From NCBI GenBank assembly GCA_050300015.1, contig JBNKWZ010000021.1:248001-312000 (forward strand): DNA of 64,000 nt, given 5' to 3'. This stretch comes from CAYZQH01 sp050300015. GTDB taxonomy: Bacteria; Pseudomonadota; Gammaproteobacteria; Pseudomonadales; Cellvibrionaceae. The position numbers were made by a program, and so were the translations under genes. This document shows positions 34,217-42,955 of the stretch, piece by piece (the stretch's first letter is position 1; every line of letters begins with the position of its first letter). The notes beneath the pieces are model-generated. The model was not told the DNA's origin and did not search any database. It worked only from the letters and a program-made list of their open reading frames with translations.

Positions 34217-34677
34217 GTGAACAAAACAAGAAAACACCGCCGTTGTCGGCACTTCGCGCGAAAGCTCGACATTACGCGATGCAAGCGCTCTACCAATGGA
34301 GTATTACGCAGAGCCCTTTGAACGTCATTGAGTCAGAATTCCATGCGGACAATGACATGACTCATGTGGATGTGGAGTATTTTCACGAATTGGTGCATGG
34401 TGCGCCAGAGCATCTCGCGCAGTTGGAAACCGACTTTTTACCCTTTGTCAACGATATTACGCTTGACAAAATTGACCCCATCACCATGGCACTGTTGCGG
34501 ATGTCTTGTTACGAATTACGTTTTCGTTTGGATGTGCCATACAAGGTGGTGATCAATGAATCACTACGGCTTGCTAAAAAGTTTGGCGCTACGGACAGTT
34601 ATAAATTTTTAAATGGCGTTCTCGATAAAGTGGCTTCGCGTTTACGTACCACTGAATTTTCGGCCAATGGATCATAA
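34213..34677 (+). CDS. nusB: Transcription antitermination factor NusB
   Basis: Binds boxA RNA with S10 to allow antitermination in rRNA operons. The 154-residue all-helical protein shows RHYAMQALYQWSITQ, the middle helix DFLPFVNDI-type run, and the C-terminal LRLAKKFGATDSYKFLNGVLD typical of NusB. It overlaps ribH by 4 bp. Confidence 0.97.
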   Translation: MSEQNKKTPPLSALRAKARHYAMQALYQWSITQSPLNVIESEFHADNDMTHVDVEYFHELVHGAPEHLAQLETDFLPFVNDITLDKIDPITMALLRMSCYELRFRLDVPYKVVINESLRLAKKFGATDSYKFLNGVLDKVASRLRTTEFSANGS

Positions 34678-34691
34678 CTGTCCTAGTGAAC

Positions 34692-35654
34692 ATGGATGAA
34701 TTTGCCCTTATCGACCAATGTTTCAAACGGACGATAGAGCACGCTGCCCTAAAGGTGGGCGTGGGCGACGATGCTGCTGTTTGGGCAAAGGATGCTAACA
34801 CCGACTGGGTCGTTTCGGTGGACACTTTGGTGGCGGGTACCCACTTTCCGGTCACTGCCCAGGCCAAGGATATCGGCACTCGTGCGCTGTGCACGGCTAT
34901 TAGCGATTTGGCTGCCATGGGTGCGGTACCCGCATTTTGCACTGTGGCCATAAGCTTGCCGAATAGTGACCCCGCGTGGTGTCAAGCCTTCAGTGAAGGC
35001 GTCTGGATGATGGCCGAGCGATACGCGTGCCCCGTGGTGGGCGGCGATACCACTCGCGGGCCCCTGGCAGTGACGGTCACGGTTCAAGGTGAGGTGCCTT
35101 CCAATCAAGCCTTGTTGCGCAGTGGCGCCAATGCGGGTGATACGGTATTTGTGAGTGGGCAGGTGGGCGATGGCGCCGCGGCATTGGCGCACATTTTAGG
35201 TCAATGGGATGCAAGTACCTTGGCGGCACCTCTTCACACGCGTTTTTATCAGCCAGAGCCGCAACTGGTATTGGGTCAGGCCCTGAGGGGCATTGCCTCG
35301 TCGGCGATGGATGTTTCAGATGGAGTATTGGCCGACCTAGAACATCTGTGTCGTGCAAGTAATACTGAAGTGCTCGTGGCGCTAGAGGATTTACCTTTAG
35401 GTCACTGGGCAGACAGTGTGAGTGAGTCTCAAGCTTTCGAGTGGGCAGTCTCAGGGGATGATTACCAATTGCTGTTTACGGTTCCTGAAGCCAGGCTCGC
35501 CATGGTGAGCCAACTGCCTGTGCGCGTAACAGCCATTGGGCGAATGCAAACGAGGTCACTCGCTGGCGACCAATCTTCGGGGCGAGTTACTGTCACGCGC
35601 AGAGGTCTAAACGAAACACAAGCAAAAGGCGGGTACAACCATTTCCCTAAGTAA
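34692..35654 (+). CDS. thiL: Thiamine-monophosphate kinase
   Basis: Phosphorylates thiamine phosphate to the active diphosphate. The 320-residue ATP-binding protein has the N-terminal pattern DEFALIDQCFKR, GVGDDAAVW, the SVDTLVAGTHF and GTRALCTAISDLAAMGA metal/ATP loops, VVGGDTTRG and AMDVSDGVLADL. The start may be ATG 34692 or GTG 34686, and no good ribosome site discriminates. It lies between nusB and pgpA as in Pseudomonas. Confidence 0.96.
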   Translation: MDEFALIDQCFKRTIEHAALKVGVGDDAAVWAKDANTDWVVSVDTLVAGTHFPVTAQAKDIGTRALCTAISDLAAMGAVPAFCTVAISLPNSDPAWCQAFSEGVWMMAERYACPVVGGDTTRGPLAVTVTVQGEVPSNQALLRSGANAGDTVFVSGQVGDGAAALAHILGQWDASTLAAPLHTRFYQPEPQLVLGQALRGIASSAMDVSDGVLADLEHLCRASNTEVLVALEDLPLGHWADSVSESQAFEWAVSGDDYQLLFTVPEARLAMVSQLPVRVTAIGRMQTRSLAGDQSSGRVTVTRRGLNETQAKGGYNHFPK

Positions 35655-35694
35655 GCCAACCTGGCAGTTTATTTGTGGTCATCCCGCGACGTTT

Positions 35695-36126
35695 TTGGCT
35701 TTTGGACTGGGCTCGGGGTTGTCGAAAGTGATGCCGGGCACGGTGGGAACCTTGGCCTCAATTCCGCTGTTTCTGTTGCTCAGTTTACTGCCGTTGCCCA
35801 TCTATGGTTTGGTTGTTCTGGTGGCACTGGTGGCGGGGGTGTATTTTTGTCAAAAAGCCACAGATCAGCTGGGTGTTCACGATCATGGCGGCATTGTTTG
35901 GGATGAATTTGTAGGATTTTGGATCACCATGTTTGCGGTTCCTGTGACGGGATGGACTGTGGTCGCGGGTTTTTTGATTTTTCGTGTGTTGGATATGGCC
36001 AAGCCATGGCCCATATCCATAGCCGATAAAAAAGTTCATGGCGGCTTTGGCATCATGCTGGACGATGTTATTGCTGGAGTGCTGGCGGCAGTTTTACTGC
36101 ATGCCGGTTTGCAAGTCTTTGGTTAG
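35695..36126 (+). CDS. pgpA: Phosphatidylglycerophosphatase A (start uncertain)
   Basis: Removes the phosphate from phosphatidylglycerol phosphate in the inner membrane. The PgpA motif AFGLGSGLSKVMPGTVGTLA is at the start, KATDQLGVHDHGGIVWDEFV carries the catalytic acidic cluster, and several membrane segments follow. The TTG at 35695 gives only 143 residues and begins inside the conserved FLAFG stretch. The frame is open upstream to 35611 and encodes plausible PgpA N-terminal sequence (KPTWQFICGHPATFLAFG) with no ATG, GTG or TTG. An ATT at 35641, preceded by AAGGCGGG and overlapping the thiL stop, is the likely real start. Confidence 0.88.
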   Translation: MAFGLGSGLSKVMPGTVGTLASIPLFLLLSLLPLPIYGLVVLVALVAGVYFCQKATDQLGVHDHGGIVWDEFVGFWITMFAVPVTGWTVVAGFLIFRVLDMAKPWPISIADKKVHGGFGIMLDDVIAGVLAAVLLHAGLQVFG

Positions 36127-36139
36127 TGAGGTTACCTAG

Positions 36140-36742
36140 GTGACAGTGAAATACGTGGAGTCTTCCAAATTGCCGACTCCGTGGGGTATGTTTGAAATGC
36201 ATGGTTTTTCCGACAGTGGCTCAGATAAAGAGCACGTGGTTTTGACTATGGGCGATTTCAGTAATGTTGATCCCGTATTGGTGCGCGTGCATTCGGAGTG
36301 TTTAACCGGCGATGCACTGTTCAGTTTGCGTTGTGACTGTGGTGCACAACTACAAGCGGCACTGTATAAGATTGCCACCGAAGGTCGCGGCGCCATTTTT
36401 TACCTGAGGCAAGAGGGGAGAGGTATTGGCTTGTTGAATAAGATCAGAGCCTATCACCTACAAGACAAAGGTGCCGATACGGTTCAAGCCAACGAAGCCT
36501 TGGGCTTCGGTGCCGATATACGAGACTACAGCGTATTAAAGCCTATGTTTGAGCACTTTAAGATTCGTCGCGTTAAGCTAATGACCAACAACCCCCGCAA
36601 AATAACCGCGCTGGAGGAGTTGGGCGTGGAAGTGGTAGAGCGTCAGGAGCATCAAACGGGGCGCAATCCGCACAACCAAGACTACCTGGATACCAAGCGC
36701 GGAAAATTGGGCCACCTGTTTAGCAATATTGAAAACCCCTAG
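36140..36742 (+). CDS. ribA: GTP cyclohydrolase II
   Basis: Opens GTP in the first step of riboflavin synthesis. The 200-residue enzyme has the zinc cysteines in SECLTGDALFSLRCDCGAQL, the catalytic RQEGRGIGLLNKIRAY and the C-terminal GVEVVERQEHQTGRNPHN. Starts at GTG 36140 or GTG 36146 are both possible. It is the intact counterpart to the degenerate cyclohydrolase half of RibBA and ends the plus-strand cluster, converging on moaD after a 241-bp gap. Confidence 0.97.
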   Translation: MTVKYVESSKLPTPWGMFEMHGFSDSGSDKEHVVLTMGDFSNVDPVLVRVHSECLTGDALFSLRCDCGAQLQAALYKIATEGRGAIFYLRQEGRGIGLLNKIRAYHLQDKGADTVQANEALGFGADIRDYSVLKPMFEHFKIRRVKLMTNNPRKITALEELGVEVVERQEHQTGRNPHNQDYLDTKRGKLGHLFSNIENP

Positions 36743-36983
36743 CCCAGATATTGCACCAGTACACTCTAGTTTAAGGTATTAATGCTTGTATTAGAGCCTT
36801 AATCGCTTTTTGAAATGGTTGCAAAGCATTACCGCAAACTGTTTGAGAGTTTTTCCCGGGATCATTGCACCTTGTGAGCGTACATGCTCCTTCCGCCGCT
36901 GAACCACTGCGTCTACAGTCTCGAGCACGGTCTAAAGCACAATGCTCTCCGTGAAGATTCTGTTAACTGGTGCGATATCCGAG

Positions 36984-37235
36984 CTAGCCGCCGGTGACTG
37001 GCGGAAAAAAAGCGACTTCGTCGCCGTCTTCGAGAGTTGTTTGGGCTTTGCATAGGGTTTGGTTGACTGCCATGTGAAGGCTCTTGTTATTAAGCGCTTG
37101 CCAAGGCGTGCCCCGCTGCAACAGTTGTTCTTTAAGTTCCCCCAACGTGATAGCCGTATCGGGCGTAGAGAAAGTCTCGCTGCTGCGTCCCAGGGCTTCG
37201 GCTAAAGCGCCAAAATATAACAGCTGAATGTTCAT
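36984..37235 (-). CDS. moaD: Molybdopterin synthase small (sulfur-carrier) subunit
   Basis: The 83-residue ubiquitin-fold sulfur carrier for molybdenum cofactor synthesis. It ends in the required double glycine (FPPVTGG) and shows the DGDEVAFFPP motif. It overlaps moaC by 4 bp (ATGA). The large subunit gene moaE is not adjacent or elsewhere in the window. Confidence 0.93.
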   Translation of the reverse strand: MNIQLLYFGALAEALGRSSETFSTPDTAITLGELKEQLLQRGTPWQALNNKSLHMAVNQTLCKAQTTLEDGDEVAFFPPVTGG

Positions 37236-37723
37236 GTTTTGTCGGGTTCCCGCTCCCAGTCACCGGACTTTCCGCCGGTTTTTTTCTGCAGATAGGTGGG
37301 GCCAAGGGTCATGCCTTTATCAACCGCTTTGCACATATCGTAGAGCGTAAGGCCTGCTGCCGAGGCCGCTGTCAATGCCTCCATTTCGACGCCAGTTTGC
37401 CCAGCGAGGGCGACGGTAGCATCAATGCGCACACGGTTGTGGTCCGACTCTAGCGTTAGATTCACTTCAATGTGGGTGAGCATTAGGGGGTGGCACAAGG
37501 GTATCCAGTCGCTACACTTTTTGGCGGCTTGAATGCCCGCGATGCGCGCCACGGCAAATACGTCGCCCTTGTGATGTTGGCCTTGGGCAATCATTTGCAA
37601 CGTTTCTGGCTTCATGGTGACGAAACTGCGTGCAGTGGCTTTGCGCTCGGTAGTGGCCTTGTGGCCAACGTCAACCATGTGAGCTTGGCCTGCGGCGTTT
37701 ACGTGGGAGAGGGTTTTACTCAT
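37232..37723 (-). CDS. moaC: Cyclic pyranopterin monophosphate synthase
   Basis: Works with MoaA to form cyclic pyranopterin phosphate, the first molybdopterin intermediate. The 163 residues contain KGDVFAVARIAGIQAAKKCS, IPLCHPLMLTHIEV, and GVEMEALTAASAAGLTLYD, all signatures of MoaC. Its ATG overlaps the dapE stop by 8 bp, so translation may be coupled to dapE, an unusual partner. Confidence 0.97.
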   Translation of the reverse strand: MSKTLSHVNAAGQAHMVDVGHKATTERKATARSFVTMKPETLQMIAQGQHHKGDVFAVARIAGIQAAKKCSDWIPLCHPLMLTHIEVNLTLESDHNRVRIDATVALAGQTGVEMEALTAASAAGLTLYDMCKAVDKGMTLGPTYLQKKTGGKSGDWEREPDKT

Positions 37724-38879
37724 AAGCTGCGTTGTTTACCAGCAAGTTTTGTAAGATTTGGACGTACATCAAGTGCAATTGGTTCAAGTGCTCGGCCTCT
37801 ACGCACTCGTTGACCTGATGGATCGTGGCATTGACCGGGCCCAGCTCCAAAACTTCTGCGCCGGTGGGTGCAATAAAGCGACCGTCGGAGGTTCCGCCAG
37901 CGGTGGACAGCTCTGTCTCTCGGCCGGTCACGGCGCGAATGGCCGCTTGCGCGGCCTCTACCAATGCACCCTTGGCGGTCAAAAAGGGCAGCCCCGAGAG
38001 TTTCCATTGCACTTGGTAGTTTAAATGGTGCTTGTGCAAAATGGCTTCAAAGCGCTCACGCAATTGTTGTTCAGTCACTTCGGTGGAGAACCGAAAATTC
38101 AGCACCAAATGCGCGTGCCCTGGAATCACATTCGTGGCACCGGTACCGCTTTGGATGTTAGAAATTTGAAAGCTGGTGGCAGGAAAAAATGCGTTGCCCT
38201 GGTCCCACTCCGTGGCGGCCAGCTCGGCAATGGCGGGCGCCACTAAATGAATCGGGTTTTGTGCAAGGTGCGGATAGGCCACATGGCCTTGCTTGCCAGT
38301 GATGGTGAGTTCGGCACCCAGTGAGCCCCTGCGTCCATTTTTGACCACATCACCAATGTGTGCGGTTGAGGAAGGCTCTCCGACAATGCACCAGGTGATT
38401 TTTTGGTTTTGGGCTTCGAGCCACTGTACAACTTTGACCGTACCATTGATGGCGATACCTTCTTCATCGCTGGTGATCAAAAAGGCAATTCGACCCGAAT
38501 GATTGGGGTGTGCGGCCACAAAGGCTTCGCAAGCAGTGACCATGGCGGCGAGGCTGCCTTTCATATCCGCAGCGCCTCTACCGTACAAGAATCCGTCCTG
38601 AATAGTGGGCTCAAAAGGAGGTGACTGCCAGTGTTCGAGCGGTCCAGTGGGCACCACATCGGTGTGGCCTGCAAACGCAAGGATAGGGCCGGAGTTGCCT
38701 CGTACGGCCCAAAAATTATCCACATCGTCAAAGCGTAGCTTTTGGATGTCAAAGCCAATTGCCTTAAGGCGTGCGATCATAAGTGCTTGGCAGTTGGCGT
38801 CTTCTGGGGTGACCGAGGGTCGGCGAATTAACTCACAGGCCAATTCAAGGGTCGGAGATAGGGGCATGGCGGTGCTCAT
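37716..38879 (-). CDS. dapE: Succinyl-diaminopimelate desuccinylase
   Basis: Removes succinate from succinyl-diaminopimelate in lysine and cell-wall synthesis. The M20-family zinc protein (387 residues) carries FAGHTDVVPTG, GRGAADMKGSLAAMV, TSDEEGIAINGT and the GGTSDGRFIA stretch. Both ATG 38879 and ATG 38867 (PLSPTLELACELIRRPSVTP) are possible. The dapD gene lies upstream on the same strand with a 123-bp gap. Confidence 0.97.
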   Translation of the reverse strand: MSTAMPLSPTLELACELIRRPSVTPEDANCQALMIARLKAIGFDIQKLRFDDVDNFWAVRGNSGPILAFAGHTDVVPTGPLEHWQSPPFEPTIQDGFLYGRGAADMKGSLAAMVTACEAFVAAHPNHSGRIAFLITSDEEGIAINGTVKVVQWLEAQNQKITWCIVGEPSSTAHIGDVVKNGRRGSLGAELTITGKQGHVAYPHLAQNPIHLVAPAIAELAATEWDQGNAFFPATSFQISNIQSGTGATNVIPGHAHLVLNFRFSTEVTEQQLRERFEAILHKHHLNYQVQWKLSGLPFLTAKGALVEAAQAAIRAVTGRETELSTAGGTSDGRFIAPTGAEVLELGPVNATIHQVNECVEAEHLNQLHLMYVQILQNLLVNNAAYE

Positions 38880-39002
38880 TTGGGTTGCTGGCGGTGGTGG
38901 CTATCAGTGGGTGTGTTCGAGTGGCATCCTTGCCCTTTGAGTGGGCTATTTTCCTGGCCCTAAGGTTTTACCTATGTCTGTTTTGGAAACTGCGTTGTGA
39001 CC

Positions 39003-40022
39003 TTAATTGTGGGCGTGCAACGCTTCATTTAGTGCAATGGCGGAACGGTTGGTTTTACATTCCACTGCGCCGCTCACGGAATTTCTACGGAACAATAAAT
39101 CGGTTTTGTTGGCCAGGTCTCGAGCTTTTACATGCTCTACCAGCTGATTTTGGTCATCCAGTAAGGCGACTTTGGTACCCGAAGTGATATACAGGCCAGC
39201 CTCCACTGTACAGCGATCTCCCAGAGGGATCCCAATGCCGGCGTTGGCGCCGATCAAACACTCTTTGCCAACACTGATGACAATATTGCCGCCACCAGAG
39301 AGTGTGCCCATGGTGGAGCACCCCCCTCCTAAATCAGAGCCTTCGCCAATGACCACGCCAGCGGAAATACGGCCCTCTACCATACTGGTGCCTAAGGTGC
39401 CGGCGTTAAAATTCACGAAGCCCTCGTGCATGATGGTGGTGCCTTCGCCCAGGTACGCACCAAGACGAACCCGTGATGTCGCCGCAATGCGCACGCCTTT
39501 TGGGACCACATAGTCTGTCATTTTCGGGAATTTATCCACGCTGTTGACGCTTAATACCTCACCCTTGAGTCGTGCCTTGAGCTGGGCTTTGGGTAGCTCG
39601 TTCACGTCTACGGCACCTTGGCTGGTCCATGCCACATTGGGCAATACGCCAAACAGGCCGTCGAGCTGGGTTTCGTGAGGTTTGACCAGACGGTGGCTTA
39701 GCAGATGCAGCTTTAGGTAAGCCTCGGGTACCGTGGTAGGACCGGTGTTGTCTGACAATACCACCAGTACAGCAGGGCGGCGTGCATCGCTGAGCTCAGC
39801 GGCGAGCGCACCTAAAGCATTCGGCATTAGGGCGATATTGGAGAGTTGTTCAGCAGACAGCGGCGCGCTGATATTCCCACCTGCGTATTGAACTTGGTCG
39901 AGTGCTGTTTGAATAGAGTCGCGCGCTAAGTTGATTTCGGGTGAAGGAAAAAAGACTTCTAACCATTCTTTTTTTGAGTTCTGGGTGCCCACGCCTAAGC
40001 CAACAGCGTATAGGTTGCTCAT
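39003..40022 (-). CDS. dapD: Tetrahydrodipicolinate N-succinyltransferase, long form
   Basis: Transfers succinate from succinyl-CoA in lysine synthesis. The 339-residue protein is of the longer Pseudomonas type rather than the 274-residue E. coli type. Its C-terminal half is a left-handed hexapeptide helix (GTSMVEGRISAGVVIGEGSD; GGGCSTMGTLSGGGN; GANAGIGIPLGDRC). The ATG at 40022 follows AAGG. The yffB-like gene precedes it and dapE follows, a conserved order in Pseudomonas and relatives. Confidence 0.96.
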   Translation of the reverse strand: MSNLYAVGLGVGTQNSKKEWLEVFFPSPEINLARDSIQTALDQVQYAGGNISAPLSAEQLSNIALMPNALGALAAELSDARRPAVLVVLSDNTGPTTVPEAYLKLHLLSHRLVKPHETQLDGLFGVLPNVAWTSQGAVDVNELPKAQLKARLKGEVLSVNSVDKFPKMTDYVVPKGVRIAATSRVRLGAYLGEGTTIMHEGFVNFNAGTLGTSMVEGRISAGVVIGEGSDLGGGCSTMGTLSGGGNIVISVGKECLIGANAGIGIPLGDRCTVEAGLYITSGTKVALLDDQNQLVEHVKARDLANKTDLLFRRNSVSGAVECKTNRSAIALNEALHAHN

Positions 40023-40087
40023 GATTTAACCTTAATTGTCATATTGGGTTTGGAATAGCGCGTATTATGAAGCAATTGGCCGCGCAA

Positions 40088-40441
40088 CTACACTCCAAAC
40101 AGTGATTCGTAGGCCTCTTGTCGGAATCCAACCAAGGTTTGGTCTCCGTGTGACAGAACGGGACGCTTGATGACCGTGGGGTTTGCCAGTACCACTGCTG
40201 TGGCCGCTTTCCCCATGGCCAACTCCTGATCTTTTTGTGTTAGCTGGCGCCAGGTGGTGCTACGGGTATTGATCAGCTCTTCTGCGCCAAGGGTGTCGAG
40301 CCAGCTCTGAAGTTGGTCTTTACTCAAGCCATCCGTTTTAAAATCATGAAAGTGATACTCGATCTGATGAGTTTCGAGCCACTTTCGAGCTTTTTTTACG
40401 GTATCGCAATTTTTGATGCCGAATAAAATTGTTCCAGACAT
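40088..40441 (-). CDS. ArsC/Spx-family thioredoxin-fold protein, YffB-like
   Basis: A 117-residue protein. It starts LFGIKNCDTVKKARKWLE, with a single active-site-type Cys as in YffB, and continues with TWRQLTQKD and PTVIKRPVLSHGDQTLVGF, typical of the arsenate-reductase-like (ArsC) fold. True arsenate reduction is not implied, since YffB is linked to glutathione-dependent thiol chemistry and its role is unclear. TAGGAGT precedes the ATG. It precedes dapD as in many gammaproteobacteria. Confidence 0.92.
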   Translation of the reverse strand: MSGTILFGIKNCDTVKKARKWLETHQIEYHFHDFKTDGLSKDQLQSWLDTLGAEELINTRSTTWRQLTQKDQELAMGKAATAVVLANPTVIKRPVLSHGDQTLVGFRQEAYESLFGV

Positions 40442-40665
40442 AAATACTCCTACGTATAGGCCCGCAAGAATAGCACAGCCTGTTTTTGAGAATAAGGTCT
40501 CATTTTATCTGAGGCGGTTTTCTGAAGCGTGGATCAGCCAAGCAATGGCAGCCTGCTAAACTTGAAAAGACGCTGGGAGTATGATTGCGCTAACAGCGCT
40601 TGCATAAGCGTGGTCACTTAAACGGTTGAAACCCGCAACAAACACTAACGCTTAAGGAGGGTGTC

Positions 40666-41181
40666 ATGATGGACAGCCCTATGGCAGATACAGGTTTACT
40701 CAATCACCTTGGCAACGCCAAGCTCGTAGACATCATGTCTACGAATGTTTTGACGGTATACGAAGGCTGGTCAATTAAACGTCTGACGGCTTTTTTTGTG
40801 AAGCACAAGGTTTCGGGTGCACCTGTTGTGGCTTCGGATGAATCGCTTGTGGGTACAGTAACGCAGTCTGATGTGATTCGTTTTGAGAGCCGCTCGCCCA
40901 CGGATGCTGAGATTCAAAAAGTGGTGCAATTTTATTGTGGCCCCAATAGCACTGGACTGACGAATGCTGATATACAGCACCTGAAAGAGCGGGCCATTGA
41001 AACCTGTACGGTGAACGCCATTATGTCTGCTGAAGTTCTGTCGAAAAGTGCAGACACCCCTGTGATGGAAGCTTGTACTTACATGGTGGCGCATGATATT
41101 CATCGCTTGTTTGTCACCGAAGGCAGTCGGCTCACGGGTGTGGTGACGGCGATGGATATGCTGCGGAACTTGGTGCGGTAA
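40666..41181 (+). CDS. CBS-domain pair protein
   Basis: A 171-residue soluble protein with two CBS domains: MSTNVLTVYEGWSIKRLTAF to LVGTVTQSDVIRF, and MSAEVLSKSADTPVMEACTY to LTGVVTAMDMLRNL. Such pairs bind adenine nucleotides and usually regulate a partner, but no partner domain is present here. A very strong ribosome site (AAGGAGGG) precedes tandem ATGs at 40666 and 40669. Between the two CBS units is a 40-residue loop with Cys and His (QFYCGPN, ERAIETC). Confidence 0.88.
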   Translation: MMDSPMADTGLLNHLGNAKLVDIMSTNVLTVYEGWSIKRLTAFFVKHKVSGAPVVASDESLVGTVTQSDVIRFESRSPTDAEIQKVVQFYCGPNSTGLTNADIQHLKERAIETCTVNAIMSAEVLSKSADTPVMEACTYMVAHDIHRLFVTEGSRLTGVVTAMDMLRNLVR

Positions 41182-41246
41182 CGTTCTGCCTTGCTCCCTC
41201 TGGACTTTCGTGGCTCAATGCCCGTTTTAACCGCTAGGGTCATTGC

Positions 41247-42836
41247 GTGAGTTCACCTTCTCAATCTGCTCCTCCACGTTTGTTGCGATCCAGTTTGGTG
41301 GTCAGCATGATGACGATGCTGTCCCGAGTATTGGGGCTTGCTCGCGATGTTGTGTTTGCTTGGTTTATTGGCGCATCAGGTGGGGCGGATGCGTTTTTTG
41401 TCGCGTTTAAAATACCCAATTTTTTAAGACGTTTATTTGCTGAAGGGGCCTTTGCTCAGGCGTTTGTACCGGTGTTGTCTGAATACCGCGCGCGAGGTGA
41501 TCATGGCCTGGTGCGACATTTTATCGATCGTGTGGCTGGGTGTTTGGGTGTCAGTGTCATTGGCCTTTCGGCGTTGGCAGTGATGGGTGCGCCGGTATTG
41601 ACCATGGTGTTTGCGCCTGGGTTTTATTGGCAGGCGCCCGATAAGTATCAGTTAACGGTGGATCTCATCCGCGTCACTTTCCCTTACTTGGCATTGATAT
41701 CACTGGCGGGGTTTGCCGGAGCCATTCTCAATAGCTACGATCGCTTTGCGATCCCTGCTGTGACACCGGTGATACTGAACGTTGTATTGATCTCTTTTGC
41801 CGTTTGGGTCTCTCCCTATTTCGATGCCCCGGTCATGGCACTCGCTTGGGGTGTGCTAGTGGCGGGGTCGTTGCAACTCATCTTTCAATTGCCGTTTTTG
41901 CATCGTTTACATCTACTGCCAGCGCCCAAAATGGATTGGACCGATGCATCGGTTGTAAAAGTTCTGAAGCTCATGGCACCGGCCATGTTTGCGGTCTCGG
42001 TGAGCCAAATCAATCTTATGCTCGATACCGTGATTGCGTCTTTTATTTCCGATGGTAGTGTCAGCTGGCTCTACTACTCCGACCGGCTAATTGAGTTGCC
42101 CTTAGGGGTCTTTGGTATCGCCATTGCCACGGTCATTTTGCCCACGTTATCGCGTCAACATGCCAGTGCGGCGGTAGATTATCACCACACCTTGGATTGG
42201 GCATTGCGTTCGGTGTTGTTAATTGCACTGCCAGCCACCGCGGCGCTCATGGTATTGGCCAAACCGATTATCATGACGCTTTTTCAACACAGTGACCGTT
42301 TCAGTGTGTGGGATGCCCAAATGGCCAGTTACAGCCTTATGGCTTATGCCGTTGGTCTGGTAGCGTTTATGTTAATCAAGGTCTTGATTACCGGGTATTT
42401 TTCACGGCAGGACACCAAAACACCCACAAAAATTGGGGTGGTCGCCATGGTGGCGAATATGGGGTTCAATTTTTTGTTGGTGGTGCCCTTCGCATACTAC
42501 GCCAACTTGGGACATGTGGGTTTGGCGCTTGCCACTGCAGCCTCGGCATTTTTGAATGCCGGTTTGCTCTTGCGGGGGTTGCTGCGTCAGGAGGTATACC
42601 GTCCTATGTCTGGCTGGCGGCACTTTTTTATGACCGTGGGCTTGGCTTCGGCTGTGATGGCAGGCACTTTGGCATTTCTCTTGAGTCTCGTGCCGAATTA
42701 CGAAACCATGAGTTGGTGGCTGCGTATTGTGGTGACAGGTGGTTTGTGCCTGCTGGGTTTTGGCGTTTACTGTACGAGCCTGGTACTGACAGGGTGGCGT
42801 ATGAGGCATTTACGCCCTGCCGCGAGCGTTTTGTAG
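41247..42836 (+). CDS. murJ: Lipid II flippase MurJ
   Basis: Flips the peptidoglycan precursor lipid II to the outer face of the inner membrane. The 529-residue MOP-family protein has about 14 membrane segments and the start SMMTMLSRVLGLARDVVFAW, followed by GASGGADAFFVAFKIPNFLR, which includes the MurJ RRLFAEGAFAQAFVPVL region. The start codon is GTG. Confidence 0.96.
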   Translation: MSSPSQSAPPRLLRSSLVVSMMTMLSRVLGLARDVVFAWFIGASGGADAFFVAFKIPNFLRRLFAEGAFAQAFVPVLSEYRARGDHGLVRHFIDRVAGCLGVSVIGLSALAVMGAPVLTMVFAPGFYWQAPDKYQLTVDLIRVTFPYLALISLAGFAGAILNSYDRFAIPAVTPVILNVVLISFAVWVSPYFDAPVMALAWGVLVAGSLQLIFQLPFLHRLHLLPAPKMDWTDASVVKVLKLMAPAMFAVSVSQINLMLDTVIASFISDGSVSWLYYSDRLIELPLGVFGIAIATVILPTLSRQHASAAVDYHHTLDWALRSVLLIALPATAALMVLAKPIIMTLFQHSDRFSVWDAQMASYSLMAYAVGLVAFMLIKVLITGYFSRQDTKTPTKIGVVAMVANMGFNFLLVVPFAYYANLGHVGLALATAASAFLNAGLLLRGLLRQEVYRPMSGWRHFFMTVGLASAVMAGTLAFLLSLVPNYETMSWWLRIVVTGGLCLLGFGVYCTSLVLTGWRMRHLRPAASVL

Positions 42837-42955
42837 TTTCGCAATGGTTTTTTGAAACCTCGGGTCATAGGGCGAAGGATTGTTTAACGTGCTAGCACTG
42901 TTGGCGTCGGCGCTTTCTAAGTAAACGCCAATAGCGGAAGGTATCAGGGTTGTGA

